DNA of 64,000 bases from Areca catechu (lineage: Eukaryota; Streptophyta; Magnoliopsida; Arecales; Arecaceae): assembly GCA_021397845.1 (NCBI GenBank), contig CM038039.1:177728526-177792525 (forward strand). The letters run 5' to 3'. The notes under the pieces are model-generated. The model saw only the letters and a program-made list of their open reading frames with translations. It searched no databases and was not told the DNA's origin. Made by a program: the position numbers and the translations under genes. Below are positions 10,821 through 23,508 of the stretch, in pieces; position 1 is the stretch's first letter, and each line of letters starts with the position of its first letter.

Positions 10821-11433
10821 GTGAGCTGCAGGAAGAAGAGCCTGAACCCGCAGTCGAACCTGAGGGAGAAGTTTATGAGGCTGATGAACTGTTAATAGAT
10901 GAGTAAGAAGGTGAGGTGGAGGAGGAACCTGAGTCTGAGAACCAATTAGGAGTGGTTAGGTGCATCTTAACCCAAACCCCAGTTAAGGAAGATTGGCGTA
11001 GGACTAGCATCCTATAGACTTTCGTTAAGGTAGGGGGTAAGGTTGTTAAGATCATCATAGATAGTGGGAGTTGTGTCAATGCCATCTCTGCCAAGACAGT
11101 TAAATCTTTAGGATTGAGCACAGTTCCCCATCCTAGCTCGTACAAAGTTTCTTGGATAGATTCCACCTCCATCTAGATTCAAGTTAGGTGCCAAATCTTA
11201 ATTAGATTGCAAATCTATGAGGAAAAGATTTGGTGTGATGTCATCCCCATGAAAGTGAGTAGTATCATTCTAGGTCGACCTTGGATTTTTGATCATGATG
11301 CAACCCTGTATGGTCAAACCAATGTTTGTGATTTTAACTACCATGGGAATAAGTTTGTTATCAATCCAGCTCCCCCTAAGGACCTAGTTAAGCGGGGTTC
11401 TAGTAGCCTTAAGGACAAGAAACTTGGAGTAAC
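10801..11433 (+). pseudogene. pol: E acidic linker and aspartic protease (decayed)
   Basis: Continues from gag after a frameshift. A Glu-rich linker precedes the line GVVRCILTQTPVKEDWRR shared with M. The protease active site Asp-Ser-Gly-Ser is intact at 11060-11071, within IIDSGSCVNAIS. The second conserved block SSIILGRPWIFDHDA is at 11259-11303. Several stops lie in the frame, and pol continues in a different frame from 11434. Confidence 0.88.
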
Positions 11434-14400
11434 TTGATTAAGGCTAGGGAGTTAGAAAAGAAGATTGCAGAGGGTAACCCTGTTTGGATCTTGACCTCCA
11501 AGGAAATACTCGAGCCGACCCAAAAGGAACACCCTAAAAGAATTGTTGAAGCTCTGAAAGAATTTGAGGATGTCTTCCATGAGGATTTACCTGATCAACT
11601 ACCATCCCTTAGAGACATCCAGCATGTAATAGACTTAGTTCCAGGAGCCACTTTACCAAACCTTCCTCACTATAGGCTGAATCCCAGTGAGCATCAAGTA
11701 TTACAAAAACAAGTGAGAGAATTGCTTAGGAAGGGTTTCATTAGGGAGAGCCCGAGTCCATGTGCAGTCCTTGCTCTACTGACCCCTAAGAAAGATGGTA
11801 CCTGGAGGATGTATGTAGATAGTAGAGCTTTCAACAAGATAACCATGAAGTATAGGTTTCCCATCCCCCGATTGGATGATATGTTAGACATGATGGACGG
11901 AGCCAAAGTTTTCTCCAAGATAGACCTTAAGAACGGCTATCATCAGGTTAGGATTAGACCTGGGGATGAGTGGAAAACTGCTTTCAAGACTAAGGATGGC
12001 CTGTTTGAGTGGGTTGTAATGCCTTTCGGACTTTCCAATGCACCAAGTACTTTTATGAGGATTATGACCCAGGTCCTGAAAGAGTTTACCTAAAAATTTG
12101 TTGCGTTCTACATTGATGATATTTTGATTTATAGCAGGACTAAGAAGGACCACCTTAGTCATCTAAGACTACTACGCCAGACCCTTATGGAGAATAGCGT
12201 CTATGCCAATTTTAAGAAGTATGATTTCATGACATATAGGGTTATCTTCCTAGGTTTTGTTGTCACCCCTGAGGGAGTTTCTGTAGATCCTGAAAAGGTT
12301 AGGGCAATTGTTGAGTGGCCTACACCCACTAGCATCCACGATGTGCGTAGTTTTCATAGCCTAGCAACCTTTTATAGGAGATTTATTAGGGGTTTTAGTA
12401 CAGTCATCGTACCTATCACTAATTGCATTAGGAAGGGTACATTTGAGTGGACCAAAGCAGCTGATAAGGCCTTCCTAGAGCTTAAGGATAAGATGACCCA
12501 TGCACCCATCCTTAGATTACTTGAGTTCACTAAGGTGTTTGAGGTCGCTTGTGACCCCTCGGGAGTATGAATAGGAAGGGTACTAAGTCAAGAGAATCAC
12601 CCTATAGCCTTCTTCAGTGAAAAGCTGAATGAGGCTAAACTTAAGTACTCTACCTATGACAAGAAATTTTATGCGGTAGTCCAGGCCCTTAGATATTGGA
12701 GACATTACTTACTACCGCAGGAGTTTGTCTTATTTTCTGACCATGAGGCACTCCGGTTCTTGAACTTCCAAAAGAAACAAAACCCATGGCATGGTAAATG
12801 GATTGAGTACATTCAGGCTTACACTTTTGTCCTCAAGCACCGTGCCGGTACTAAAAATAAGATAGCAGATGCCCTAAGCCATAGGTCTCTACTGTTAGGA
12901 TCAATTAGCACCCATGTCATAGGATTTGATAGGTTAAAGGATGAATATGAAACCTGCTCAGACTTTGGAGACATTTACCGGACCCTCAGGATAGGACCAT
13001 CCAGTACCCAGAGTGAGTATACCATTCAAGATGGCTACCTTCTCCAGAACAATCAACTCTATATACCCAAAACTTTCCTTAGAGAATTTCTAATTTGGGA
13101 GACCCATGCTGGAGGTTTAGATGGTCACTTAGGTATAAATAAGACAATCTTAGCAATAGAGGACCAGTTCTTTTGGCCAGGATTGAAAAGGCACGTTGCA
13201 CAAATTGTAGCCAGATGTAGGACTTGTGCTATTACAAAATAGCAGAAGCAGAACACTGGTCTTTACACACCTTTACCAGTGCCTGATCACCCTTGGCAGG
13301 ACCTAAGTATGGACTTCATGTTAGGATTACCTAAGACCTAGAAGAGACATGATTCTATCTTTGTAGTGGTCGATAGGTTCTCTAAGATGGCTCACTTCAT
13401 CCTCTGTTCCCAGACCTTTGATACGTCTAGGGTAGCCAAGCTATTCTTAGATCATGTGGTTAAACTACATGGCCTACCCAAGACCATCATATCTAATAGG
13501 GATGTTAGGTTCACCAGTTATTTTTGGAAGACCTTTTGGCACCTGTTAGGGACCAAGCTTAAGTTTTCTACAGCCTACCACCCTTAAACAGATGGCCAAA
13601 CTGAAGTGGTGAAACGTAGTTTAGGAAACCTCCTTAGATGCCTGGTAGGTGAACATGTTGGAACTTGGGATCTATTATTACCTAGAGCAGAGTTTGCCTA
13701 TAACAGTTCAGTAAATAGGGCAATGGGTAAGAGTCCTTTTGAGATAGTCCATGGGTACAAGCCTAATCGCCCCATTGATCTGATTCCTTTACCCATTCAT
13801 GCACGAGTCTCAGAGTCTACAGAGTCATTTGCATAGCATATTAGACACTTGCACTAGGACATCAGCCAAAAGATAAATCTAAGCAATGAAACTTATAAAA
13901 AATTGGTTAATTCCCGAAGAAGGATCAAGGAATTTGATGTAGGGGATTATGTCATGATTAGGCTTAGGACTAAGTGGTTCCCACCTGGGACCGTTAAGAA
14001 GCTTCATGCTCATGGAGCCGAACCTTTTAAAGAGCTAAAGAAGTTTGGATCAAATGCCTATGTGTTAGACTTGCCTTCGGATATGGGCATTAGTTCTACA
14101 TTCAATATTATAGACCTAGTTGAGTACAGGGAACCAGCAATGATACCCAGTGAGACTTTTGGATCTATCCCTCCTGTTGAGAGTGATCCTTACCCAGAGT
14201 GTCCACCAATTAATTAGCCTGAGAGAGGAGAACGGATCAAGCATATCCTGGATGATCAAGCCATTACAACCCAGGGCCGCGATTATCAATGCTTCCTGGT
14301 TTGATGGCAAGGCCGGCTAGAGTCGGATGATTCATGAATTTCTCGAGAGGACTTGCAACGCCTCAACCCAGACCTTCTCGAGAGATATGTGAGCCAGTCT

Positions 14401-14508
14401 GATCTTCACTTGACATGGTCGAGTTCTTCCCACCCCGAGAGAATTGGTGCGAACACTAGAGGCACCAGAATAAGGCAGAGGCTTCTCAACAATCTGTGGA
14501 TCACTTAA
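11434..14508 (+). pseudogene. pol: E Pol: RT, RNase H, integrase, chromodomain (one frame, about ten stops)
   Basis: One frame carries the whole polyprotein. RT has its active site YIDD at 12109-12120 (FYIDDILIYS). RNase H follows (EVACDPSG, then SDHEALRFL). The integrase has the finger HAGGLDGHLG...CRTC (about 13110-13230), Asp at MDFMLGLP, and Glu in QTEVVKRSLGN. The tail (GVGDYVMIRLR-type, from 13930) leads to a chromodomain (about 14240-14390) that binds chromatin and guides insertion. The frame runs through the polypurine tract and stops at 14506-14508, 64 bp inside the 3' LTR. Stops at 12091, 12568, 13240, 13339, 13585, 13834, 14215, 14302 and 14335, among others, disable it. Comparison with M suggests most came from C-to-T or G-to-A changes. 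Confidence 0.93.
14431..14444 (+). other. E polypurine tract
   Basis: The run ending GAGAGAAT directly before the 3' LTR primes plus-strand DNA synthesis. B, C and M have GGGAGAAT at the same place. It lies inside the pol reading frame. Confidence 0.85.
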
Positions 14509-15709
14509 TGACATTTGAGTTCACTGTAATAAAGCTTAGTCCAGCTGAGTTGAGTCTTGTATTAGTCAGCTCATGTTGAGCTAGTTCAGTCGAGTATTAG
14601 TCAGCTCATGTCGAGCTAATTTTATTTTTTTGAATCCTGTCCAAGGAAATTGAAGACTCAAGACCACATCATACAAGTGAAGACCAAGTCCAACCTGATT
14701 GAAGACATGGGAGTTGAGCCCAAGTCCATCCCAGCTTGAAGACATGAAGATCCCAGGAGGAGAAAATAAAAACAAGTACAAACTTGAAGTCCTGGACCAG
14801 CCGAAAGCAAATTGGGCCAACCCAGGCCCAGGAAGGAGATTAGGGCGCCATTCCTTATGGTGACCCTCCTCTTGGTTGGCCACTTATGGTCACCCCCTTG
14901 GCCGACCATGACAAGGAGAGGGAGAGCATGTTTTTACGGATTTTCTACCTATGTTGCCTTATATTCCTATATAGGGTTTGAAAGGGAGAAGGAGTCCTAT
15001 GTAAAGTCTAAAGTACCCTTACTTGGGACCCAAGGTTAAGGGTCTATTTAAGGGACCCTAGTCTATTGTATGAAGATTACTTTTGATATATGAAAATACT
15101 TGAGTTTCCTTCAACTTTTTTGTGATACCTTGCTGTGTGCATAAAGGGGTTTTGTGAGTTCTTCTCCCCGATGTTCGCAACTACATCCTGCCGCTAGCAC
15201 ATCCTCCAGAGCATTGTCCGCACACTCCAAAATTCCTTTCCCCTTTGCGATTTTCTTTTATTTTCTTGATCTCCTCTGAGTTTTCTAACCCCTGACAGAT
15301 CGTTTATAGGTCCTCGAGTTCCTACGAATCCAACGATCCAGCCAAGCCTTAATCGGACTACCGTGCAGAAATCCGGGTATCCGCGGGTCTTTGGCTCAGT
15401 TTTCCAGGCCGCATCTATCGACGAATGAGAGATCCCTTCACCGTGATCTTCATCGTGTGCTTCAGAAGTTGTCAGGTACACCCCCTCTACCACCAGTAAT
15501 TTTATTGTAGTTGAACTTGCCCTAACCGAGGCTTCTCAGCCCCGGCGATCCTTCTTTATTGCTTTTCTAGGTCCTAATCTGCATGCTTGACTTCTAAAAT
15601 TCATATAGAATTCCCTACAACTTATTTTGATCCAGTTTTTGTGATTTAATCACTTAACTCCACATATAAAACATACAAAAATAATCTTATGCATATTAGT
15701 CCCACATCA
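14445..15709 (+). repeat. E 3' LTR
   Basis: Starts TGGTGCGAACACT, ends CCCACATCA, 1265 bp, followed by the target duplication CTCCT. It overlaps the last 64 bp of the pol reading frame. Confidence 0.96.
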
Positions 15710-15714
15710 CTCCT

Positions 15715-16744
15715 TCGAATTCTATAGTGGGTTCATGATCTTTTTATATTAGTTCCTTAGCGATTTCAACCTTGGGTCCATCTTCATCATAGTCCTCAAA
15801 GTACTCTCCTTCATATTCATCTACTAAACTAGGATCAGCCTCATACACTTCTATCTCAGGCTCTTTAATGGGTTCTGGGGTTTCTTCCTTGCAAACTAAT
15901 GGGAAAGGAGTAGTAGGCTGGTCTAAAAGAAGTTGATTTGGTTTGGACTTAGGCTCAAGGGAATTACCCTTATTGGACTTAGATTGATTGATCTTGAGTT
16001 CCCTCTAATATAACTCAAATTCCCTAGCTAGGTGATAGGCTTCCTCTAGGTCCTGAATTTGCCAATGAAACAGCTCCCACTGGATATCCCTACACAGGCC
16101 ATCCTGAAATCTATCCATGATCTTAGACTCAGGTTTGACTGTGTTACATTCCTACTAAACTCGTTAAATTGGTCAATGTACTCAGACACAGTCTTGTTCC
16201 CTTATTTCAATTTGTACCATTGGTCTAAAAGTTTGTGCTCATAAAATGGACCTAGGTACTCTTTTCTCAACTTACTCCTCATAGCTTTCCAAGTACTTAT
16301 CTATTCTCCATTCCAATAACATTCATACTCAGTACATTCCCAATGTTGCTTGGCATATCTTATTAACCCATGAGCAGCCAAACTAATCTTTTCTAACTCT
16401 GACATCCCAGTATAGTTAAAGTGGTGATCCATCATGTCCTCCCATTTAGTATACACCATAGGATCTGGTCTTTCATCAAACAGGGGTGCATAAGGTTGGG
16501 TGCTCCTAATGGGTCGTTCATTTTGGTTCAGGTAATCATAATTAGGTCTCCTATGGTTAGGTTCTAAGGATGGATCATGGTATGGGGTTCTCCTAGGGTT
16601 GGGCTCCCTATATGGGACAGAGTATTGGATTCTCCTAGGGTTGGGCTCCCTATATGGGTCAGAGTATTGAGTTCTCGTAGGGTTGGACTCCCTATATGGG
16701 TCAGAGTATTGGGTTCTCCTAGGATTGGACTTAAAAGTCACACT
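15715..16744 (-). pseudogene. gag: D gag and acidic linker (decayed)
   Basis: The 16301-16741 segment begins with five or six Pro/Arg/Asp/Tyr repeats (unit like PRRTQYSDPYREPN), then the start of a capsid domain (VYTKWEDMMDHHFNYTGM), related to E gag but clearly diverged. After a stop it continues to the capsid end (DQWYKL ... EYIDQFNEF, about 16140-16240) and then an acidic linker. No zinc knuckle or protease was found between capsid and linker, so D may itself be a deletion derivative. Several stops and frameshifts. Confidence 0.8.
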
Positions 16745-17852
16745 AGTTGAATTGGATTAAGTCTACTGGCATTGGGTTCTTAATCTAATGGTTATGCAAT
16801 CAAACACACACATCGACTCCTAAACTAGTGCACATGCAAGACTCAACAATAACTTGACTACGGCTACCTAGACTTAGAGTCCACTCAGAATGGGTTGACT
16901 CAACTTACACACAACTCAAATCCTAGTCCTTCAATTTGCCCAGATAAGAGGTGGGATGGTGGGAGGCCCCCTACTCTCGTAAGGACCTAATTAAGGAACC
17001 ACCAATCTGCTTAGGTCATTTGACACTGTACCTCTAGCCTAGACACCAGAATCCAAATAGGAGATGAATTGGGTGCACTAGTCATCCCATAATGACTGAA
17101 CCCAATCAATGGGTGTCCTAGCCCACTATTACAAATTAAGTCTAGTTAATTTTAGGTTAGGCTTGGGACTGAATGCAAGGGATGTGGTTTTGGGCTAAGG
17201 AGAGGTGATCAACTCCTCCCCTTATCTGACATATAGAAAGTGCCCTTAAAATAATTTATGCAATGATGGCGGGTAGATGAAGATGCAAATTAGGATTTAG
17301 ATATTTTGATATTTTTTGAATATATATAATTTTTTTTTTTGTTTTGGGGTTTTTCTTAAATAGAAAGATAATTGCATATTATGAGATAATATGCAGGAAA
17401 TATACTAAAATTAAAGATATGCAAAGATTATACTAAAAAAATCCTGAACTTTTCGAAATCAGTTTTGCTGCCAAAATAGAGCAGAACTGTTCCTAGGCAG
17501 TGTTTCAGCTTGGAGAAAATCCATAGACTAAAATAATTCCTGAGAAAATTATGGAAATTAATTTGAATTATGAGGAAGAATCTAGTAAAACAAATTTCAT
17601 AATTTTATGAGTTATATACAGTTAGAAACAATTACAATAATAGGATATATATTGAAAGGCCGAAAATGAAAAAAAACCTAATGGAACTCTTCGTGTTCTT
17701 CTTCAGGGGTCAATTCACAGCGGCACCCCTACCACCATAGGAGATCCCATCAATTGGAAAAGAGGGTTTTGAAGCCCTACTAATCTTTTATGATCGGACG
17801 GCCATGGTGAAGCACCCGATTCGAGTATCCAAAGAGAATTGAGCCCAAACAA
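16745..17852 (-). other. D leader region
   Basis: Between the primer site and gag. No credible ORF. On the minus strand it carries leader text related to E and M (GGGCAC, the AAACCACATCCC stretch, CTAGACTTAATT) in diverged form. The expected start MSTR is not found, so the gag N-terminus is lost or mutated. Confidence 0.6.
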
Positions 17853-17864
17853 GCTCTGATACCA
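17853..17864 (-). other. D primer-binding site
   Basis: The minus strand reads TGGTATCAGAGC, 2 bp inside the LTR end at 17867. Confidence 0.93.
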
Positions 17865-17866
17865 AA

Positions 17867-19275
17867 TGATGCGGAACTATATATGCAAGCAATTATTTTT
17901 TTATATTTTTTTAAATATTGAGTTATATGTTTAATCTCGAAGATCGGACCAAGTATCGATGTAAAGAGTTTTACATGAAAATAAGAAACTAAGAGCATGC
18001 AAACAGGACCAAAATGTAATAGAAAAGAAGGACCACCGAGGCTGAGAAGCCTCGGTTGGGCTAGTTAACCTACAATAAGGCTACTGGTGGCAGAGGGGGT
18101 GCACCTGGCAATGATGGATGTGCCTGGTACAGATCGTACATGAAGAGATCACTCTTGCTTCCGATGCGGCCTGCATAACCAAGCCAGAGACCCATGGATT
18201 CCCGGCTTTCTGCTCGGTGGTCCGATTGTGGCCCAGCTGGGATCGTTGGATTCGTCGAAGTCGAGGGACCTGCAAACAACCATTCTAGTGTTAGAAAACA
18301 AAGCATAGGTGGAGAGTAATTTGAAATACCAGCAAAGGGAAGATGGGATTTGAAGTGGGCGGCTAGGTCTTGGAGATGAAGGTGGAGATTGAAAGCAAGC
18401 ACAGGACTTCGGGAAGAAGAAGGGCTCATACAGAATCCCTTTAAGCACACAGCAGGTAGCACATAGCAATTGGAGAAAATTCAATTGTACTTTATGATAA
18501 AAGATATTAAATCTTCATACAAGGGTTCCTTATATGGAGACATGAGACTTAGGACCCAAGCAAAAAAAATAAAAAAAATAAGGGGTGACCACTTTCTTCC
18601 TAAAGTGTGGGGATAAATATATGGAATAAAACACTCTCCCACTTTCTTCCTAAAGTGTGGGGCTGAATACATGAAAGAAAACACTCTCATGCCATACAAA
18701 ATCCCTCCAAATAAGGTAGGTAGTAGGCAACCAAAGGGGGAGACCAAGGGGTATCAACTTCTTACTTCTCTTGGCTTGGGGTAGACCACTACTTTCCAAA
18801 GAAAGATGGCATGAATCATGGGATTGATGTTTATCTGTTTTGACTTTCCTTCTAATCATGCTGGCATGTGGAGTTGGTGTACTTAGGGTATGGAAGGGGT
18901 GTGTCGGCGTGTGGTCATCAACCCCTCATTCATGGGCCGACTTCATGATCCTTCAAGTAATCAAAGATGGCGAAATCCAGGTTGTGACTGGGACTCCATG
19001 CGGCTGCTGAGGTGGCATGCTAGGTGGTATCCTTCCCATGCTTGAGTTTTCTTCGACTGGGCTTGACTCAATACAGACTCAATACAAGTAGACATGATTA
19101 CAAGACTCAGAAAAAAAACTAGCGCAACATGAGCAGACTAGTACATGACTCAAATAATAAAATAGCAACTCGATTGAACTAAGCCCTTATTACAAATGGA
19201 CTCAAATACTACTAATTAATCCACAGAGGGTTGAGAAGCCTCTATCTTATTCTAGTGCCTCTAGTGTCCCCACCA
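17867..19275 (-). repeat. D 5' LTR (1409 bp)
   Basis: The minus strand starts TGGTGGGGACACTAGAGG and ends TTCCGCATCA beside the primer site. It resembles the reassembled solo LTR A, including the shared stretch GGAGGGATTTTGTATGGC. Confidence 0.9.
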
Positions 19276-20297
19276 TTTTATTAATATCATACATGAGTCA
19301 GTAGAATTTTATAGAAATGCTCCTGATATATAAAAAATATAATTGGTTTTCAGGGCACTACTCTTTCAATCTCCCACTTGCATTAAAACCAATCGCCCTT
19401 GTATTTAATTCCCATATAATCTAAATGGCAACTCAATTACTATCGAGGAAGGGCCTTAGTGAATGGGTCTTCTATATTTTTTTTTGTATGTACTCATTCT
19501 ACCACCATATCATGTCTTTCAATGATCTCATGAATGAGATGGAAGCACCTTAGGATGTGCTTGGACTTTTGATGAGACCTTGGTTCATTAGCTTGTGTAG
19601 TAGCTTTAATGTTATCATAATAAAGTGGCACCAATTTTTGTATCGTAGGAACTACATCCAATTCCAAGATGACTTTCTTTATCTAGACAATTTCCTTAGT
19701 GGCTTCACTAGTATATATATATTCAGCCTCAGTAACTAAGTCCGCTATAATTTGTCGCTTGATACTTTTCCAACTCACTACACCTCTATATAGAGTAAAG
19801 ACATACCCTAATATGGATTTACTATCATCTAAAAATGATTAAAAACTAGAGTCAGCATAGCTTTCTAGTTTTAATTTTAATCCTCCATATATTAGAAAAA
19901 CATCTTTAGTCCTTTTCAGATATTTAAGAATATTTTTCATAGCTTTTCAATGATCCTCTGCTGGATCAACCTGAAATCTGCTTGCTATACCTAAGGAATA
20001 AGTAATATCAGGCCTGATATATAACATGGCATACATGATTGATCCTGTAGTTGAAGCACAAAGAATCTTACTCATCCTTTCTCTCTTCAGGTATCTTAGG
20101 GGACATCCTTTTACAAAGATGTATCCCTTGACTCATAGGCAAGTAACTCCTTTTACTTTCCTCCATATTAAATATTTTTAATTAAATCAATGTACCTAGA
20201 TTGGAATAAGCCAGGCATCCATTTAGATTTATCTCTATAGATCTTTATATCTAGTATATAGGATACTTCTTCCAAATCTTTCATGAAAAACTTTTTA
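19276..20297 (-). pseudogene. pol: Element G, third piece: end of RT, RNase H and start of 3' LTR
   Basis: Reading leftward from 20297, the RT palm continues (EVSYILDIKIYRDKSKWMPG) directly from the part at 39236, then RNase H, ending with DPFTKALPR and a stop at 19440. The polypurine tract AAGTGGGAGAT (19369-19379) and the LTR start TGAAAGAGTAGTGCCC (right edge 19368) follow; D cut the LTR at 19276-19280. This is the Angela/Tork-like Copia that hosts D, A and T. Many stops. Confidence 0.85.
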
Positions 20298-20952
20298 TGG
20301 TGTGGACACCAGAGGCACCAGAATAAGATAGAGGCTTCTCAGCCTTTATGGATTTCCTAGTAGTGTTAGTATTTTTAAGTCCAGTTTGTATTTAGGGCTT
20401 AGCCAATTTAAGTCCCCACTTTGGCCCCAAAGTCATGTTTTTGGCCTTTTCATAATTTAGTCCTATGTATAGCATTTGATCCATTCTATTAAGGTTTTGG
20501 ATCAGTCGATCAAGTTAGCTTATGTTAAGCAAATCATATTATGAGTCTTGTAATCATGTCTAGTTGTATTGAGTCTGTATTGAGTCAAGCCCAGTCAAAG
20601 AAGATTCAAGCATGTGAAGGATACCACCCAGCATGCTAACTCAGTAGCCGCATGGAGTCCCAGTTACACACTGGATTTTACCACCTAGGATTACTTGGAG
20701 GATCATGAAGTCGGCCCATGCATGAGGACTTGATGACCACATGCCAGCACACCCCTTCCACACCCCAAGCACACAAACTCTACATACCAGCATAACAAGA
20801 AGGAAAGTCAAAATACAAAAACAAGAATCCCATGATTCATGCTAGCTTGTTTCGGAAAGAAGTGGTCCACCCCAAGCCAAGAGAAGTAAGAAGTTGGCAC
20901 CCCTTGGTCCTCCCCTTTGGCTGCCCACTACCTACCTTGTTTGGAGGGATTT

Positions 20953-23376
20953 TGTTGGGGTTTCAGGTGCACCGCAGCGGAAGTGTAATTTCAAAATGAT
21001 GAAATTTGCACCGAAATCCCTTAGCCAAGATCTCCTTTTTACTAATTAAAACATATATACTAACATTCAAACATAGATTGTTAGAATTAGAGTACCAACC
21101 TGCTATCGCTAATTCCAACAAAGTTGATGTTGAAGGGGCTGATTGAATTCACCAGGCGTCCAAGTGTCCGCCCTCCGATGGTGATCCACACAGAGCAGTG
21201 ATCAAGACAACTCTATCTTCTTTTCAAAGGTTCCTACTATTGAGTTCTTCTTCCTAGAACTCAATTGCTTGGACTATGGCTTGAATTCCTCCACACAAAG
21301 GCTTGCTTTCCTTTCCTTGACTCCTTCTCCTCCTTCCACCAAGACCTTGGCCCTTTAGATACCCTTGTCTTGAAGAAAAAGACCTTGTCCTAAGAGGACA
21401 TAGGCTTGTCTTAAGTTGGAGGAGAAATTAAGACAATGATGTCTTAATGTATGAAAGAAAGGAAGAAATCAGAACTTCTTTCTTTTCTTTACCGTCGGAG
21501 ACTTTTACTTTTATCTTGTTCAGTAGCAGAGTTTCGACAGAGGTTTACTCTGTAGAGGAAACAATGCAAGAGCAAGAAAAAATAAAAGAGTCTTCAGGAG
21601 AGGAAGAAAGAAAAAGATTACACATCTGTTCTGATTTTTCCCGACCCTTTAAATAGAAATCAGATAGGCGCCTACACACCTCTCCGTAATTTCTTTCTCA
21701 CGCCCTTTCCAATTTCTCACGCCCCATCCTCCCATCTCATGGCCTTCCAGATTAAATCCCATGGCTCTTCTTAAAGCAAAAACCGCGGTGTTTTAAAAAG
21801 AAGGAAGTCGCGACTTTTCATCTCCGAAGAGATGTTACTTCGCGCGCCCGGGAGGAGTTAGCGCTTTCTTTCTTTCTCACAATCCCATCAGCCGTTGGAT
21901 TCTCATCCAAGGGGGGAGAGAAGGTGCGCTAATCACTTAAGAAGGAGGCCGCCCAAATAAAAACATCGGAGAATTTTATTTGGGCGCGCCAAGAGTCCAT
22001 GCGCCATGGACTCTTCCTTAAGGTGCGCCAAGAGTCCATATGCGCATGGACTCTTGGTGTTTGGCGTGAAAAATAAAAAAGGGGCGGGTGGGGAGGCTAG
22101 CCAAGCTACATGGCTAGCCAATAGGGTTAGCCACATTCCCGTTTTTCTTAATTAGGGTCTAATTAGGTCCAATTAGAACCCAATTTGAACCAATCCGGAA
22201 CCCTAATTCGAATCCGATCCGAATAGAAGCTAGGGCTTGCAACACCTGCTAGAGTGTTATCTTGCAAAGACGATTTAATTCTAAATTAAATTCTTGATCA
22301 ATCCTCTTAAGTGTGTGACCCATTGGGTTCCACATCTAGCCAGCAGTGGGTTCGAATACAAGTTGACCTAATTTGATTAGAACTCTTTCTAATCGATTTA
22401 GGTCAAACCGGGCTTACCCGAATCGATCAATTAGGATTCTTCCTAACATGTGATCTTTGAACTTGATCAACCCACAAGACAAGATTGACGTCTAGCAACG
22501 TGTCATGTCTACCCGGAAGATATGGAAATTCTGGCGAAATACCAAAATTACCCTTTAGTAGAGAGTTACCATACAATTAAATCTTTCGATCAGCCTGCAC
22601 CCAAAATATAACTATGGATATGGATATATGTCAAATCCAATATTATATTTGTTTCTAGCTCAATCTTATAATGATGATTCGATTATCTTGATATTAGAAA
22701 TCATCTCTAATATCTTCACTTTGATCAAAGATTCCCTGAATCATCATGCGATTGTTGACTAGCTGGATGCAATCTCCTCTTACTAAGAGTGATCGATTCC
22801 TTGTTGACCTACTCATTACCTTCATATTCAATTCACCATTCCCAGTATCAATCCTGTGCATGTCTCAGTGTCATGATTAGGATTGAACCAAAGGATGGGT
22901 TCATGTACATAAGGTACTTATGGCAGTCTCAGGTCAAAAGATTACTTGTACCACTCCCACTATGAGAACCTTCTATTGACATGTAGCTAAGACTCCATTA
23001 GATGTTCTCAAGTTGGATCATATCAGTGAACTCATTCTCCAATGAGCACCCACATTCCAGTATTAGTGTCATACACAAGTGACTGTGAGAGCAGTCACCC
23101 TTTCCAGTATACCCGGGGTGTGCTAGTCTTATCGGAAAACCCTGATCCCCTACTCAGGGTTCCTTTGACTAGGAATACTTTAGATTAAGGTTTTAAGATT
23201 TTAGGTCTCACTGGTATGATCTCATCATAACCCTAAAATCATAGCCCTAATCTATGGGGTTCATCATATAATAAACACAGCGTATGATGAAAAATAATGC
23301 CTTTATTTAGAAAATTATCAATTACAATGGTTTGGGAGATACAACAGAGATTGGTTTGTAGGGCATATCCCTTTCA
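20953..23376 (-). mobile_element. Element H: solo Copia-type LTR (2424 bp)
   Basis: On the minus strand it starts TGAAAGGGATATGCCC and ends CCGCAGCGG-type text then CCCCAACA, with TG...CA ends and a 5-bp duplication GATTT (20948-20952 and 23377-23381). The empty site GGAGGGATTTTGTATGGC is seen in D's LTR, confirming the insertion. The start resembles Angela/Tork LTR starts (compare TGAAAGAGTAGTGCCC in G). No coding content was found; an internally deleted element cannot be excluded. Confidence 0.8.
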
Positions 23377-23508
23377 GATTTTGTATGGCATGAGAGTGTT
23401 TTCTTCCATGTATTAAACCCCACACTTTAGGAAGAAAGTGGGCACCCCTTATTTTCCTTGTTTTCTTTTGCTTGGGCCCTAAGTCTCATGACTCTATATA
23501 AGGGACCC

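Larger units (their letters stand above)
7191..15709 (+). mobile_element. Element E: complete Ty3/gypsy chromovirus (8519 bp)
   Basis: Two LTRs (1262 and 1265 bp) flank gag, protease, RT, RNase H, integrase and chromodomain, in the Gypsy order with integrase last. The TSD is CTCCT (7186-7190 and 15710-15714). The primer site is at 8455 and the polypurine tract at 14431-14444. The host sequence is element D. Pol lies in one frame from 11434 to 14508 but has about ten stop codons, so E is a recently dead autonomous element. It is a clear relative of M. Confidence 0.96.
15710..19275 (-). mobile_element. Element D: 5' part of a minus-strand chromovirus
   Basis: Reading leftward: 5' LTR (17867-19275), primer site, leader and gag. 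The element is then broken at 15714 by E, resumes for 30 bp at 7161-7190, and is broken again by F. The LTR is of the same family as solo LTR A. The right flank TTTTA (19276-19280) followed by Copia G sequence shows that D landed in G's 3' LTR. The rest of D lies outside the window. Confidence 0.88.

Noticed and set aside
20948..23384. H as a hAT DNA transposon with an 8-bp duplication
   Set aside because: An 8-bp match GATTTTGT is possible, but the ends are TG...CA, there are no hAT terminal inverted repeats, and a 5-bp duplication with LTR-like ends explains it better.
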